DNA of 64,000 nt from Prolixibacter sp. NT017. GTDB taxonomy: Bacteria; Bacteroidota; Bacteroidia; Bacteroidales; Prolixibacteraceae. A program made the position numbers and the translations under genes. Each line of letters begins with the position of its first letter. The first letter of the stretch is position 1. The notes beneath the pieces are model-generated. The model saw only the letters and a program-made list of their open reading frames with translations, did no database searches and was not told the origin of the DNA. The stretch is from positions 3,782,001-3,846,000 of the forward strand of contig NZ_BLAV01000001.1 in NCBI RefSeq assembly GCF_009617875.1. Reading direction: 5' to 3'. Below, one piece after another: positions 63,946 through 64,000 of the stretch.

Positions 63946-64000
63946 TGGTGCCACCTGGAATCGAACCAGGGACACACGGATTTTCAGTCCGTTGCTCTAC
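63946..64000 (-). tRNA. tRNA-Phe (GAA), 5' part beyond window
   Basis: The minus strand shows the D-arm end GTAGAGC, the anticodon arm CGGACTGAAAATCCG with anticodon GAA, the variable loop, the T arm CCTGG-TTCGATT-CCAGG, and the acceptor 3' strand with an encoded CCA at 63946-63948. About 20 bases of the 5' end lie outside the window. It is followed by the terminator and the fragment array. Confidence 0.95.

Noticed and set aside
63357..63977. Open reading frames of 70-130 residues with repeated peptides across the tRNA-Phe array
   Set aside because: They occur on both strands, repeat the same tRNA fragment and terminator sequence, and shift frame between 87- and 88-bp units. They are by-products of the array, not proteins.

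Overview
The window looks like chromosomal DNA of a Bacteroidota member, probably of the Marinilabiliales/Prolixibacteraceae type. The reasons are: Bacteroidota-type -7 boxes (TAnnTTTG) upstream of several genes, few Shine-Dalgarno sequences, a PorE-like OmpA/TPR lipoprotein, type III glutamine synthetase, DUF4294, DUF2851 and DUF3109 proteins, a Bacteroidota-style PurM, and a tgt-lptF/G pair. The order-level placement is inference from gene content. Coding density is high, there are no rRNA operons, transposases or CRISPR arrays, and base composition looks even.

Layout. 1-4114 (+): partial tgt, LptF/LptG-type permease, acyl-CoA carboxyltransferase and its biotin carrier. 4424-9577 (-): ispE, gcvP, a glyoxalase II-like hydrolase and pcm. 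9675-12082 (+): a decayed Gfo/Idh/MocA-like protein and a polyprenyl glycosylphosphotransferase. 12089-13236 (-): thpR with a DUF4294 protein. 13398-15203 (+): arginine deiminase and a TrmH methyltransferase. 15401-27301 (-): a TPR/OmpA-like lipoprotein, deoxynucleoside kinase, prolyl oligopeptidase, pnp, rpsO, then a three-gene unit (degenerate NtrC-like regulator, DUF2851, TrkA-type K+ channel). 27436-28182 (+): a YwqK-type lipoprotein. 28239-42280 (-): two NhaD antiporters, pyrF, prfA, purM, a PorE-like protein, glnN, an M20 dipeptidase and a GH29 fucosidase. 42423-43232 (+): MarR regulator and VOC protein. 43316-46093 (-): a sulfur-handling operon (SQR-like flavoprotein, DUF1641, TusE/DsrC, DsrE) divergent from an FNR-like regulator. 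47022-48110 (+): pentapeptide-repeat protein and cyclophilin. 48444-50773 (-): acyltransferase and GH20. 51059-55182: GH15 divergent from a fused trehalose-phosphate synthase/phosphatase. 55219-57748 (-): SDR and acyl-CoA synthetase. 58037-59969 (+): HD hydrolase and an orphan sugar-binding lipoprotein. 60044-62283 (-): DUF3109 and gpmI.

The last 1.1 kb is the most unusual part. A tRNA-Phe gene (minus strand, cut by the window end) is followed by a tandem array of six copies of its own 3' third. In each copy four T-loop bases are replaced by a 16-bp perfect hairpin, and a terminator separates successive copies at 87-88 bp spacing. An intact GIY-YIG endonuclease gene sits between copies 1 and 2, its stop codon fused to a tRNA fragment, and a truncated second GIY-YIG gene lies beyond copy 1. 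I read this as an undescribed nuclease-associated element family living on the tRNA 3' end.

Three further intergenic tandem arrays have 21-, 41- and 22-bp units. The 41-bp and 22-bp units are built around small hairpins, and one 41-bp unit carries a compensatory stem change. A looser pyrimidine-rich repeat follows the 22-bp array.
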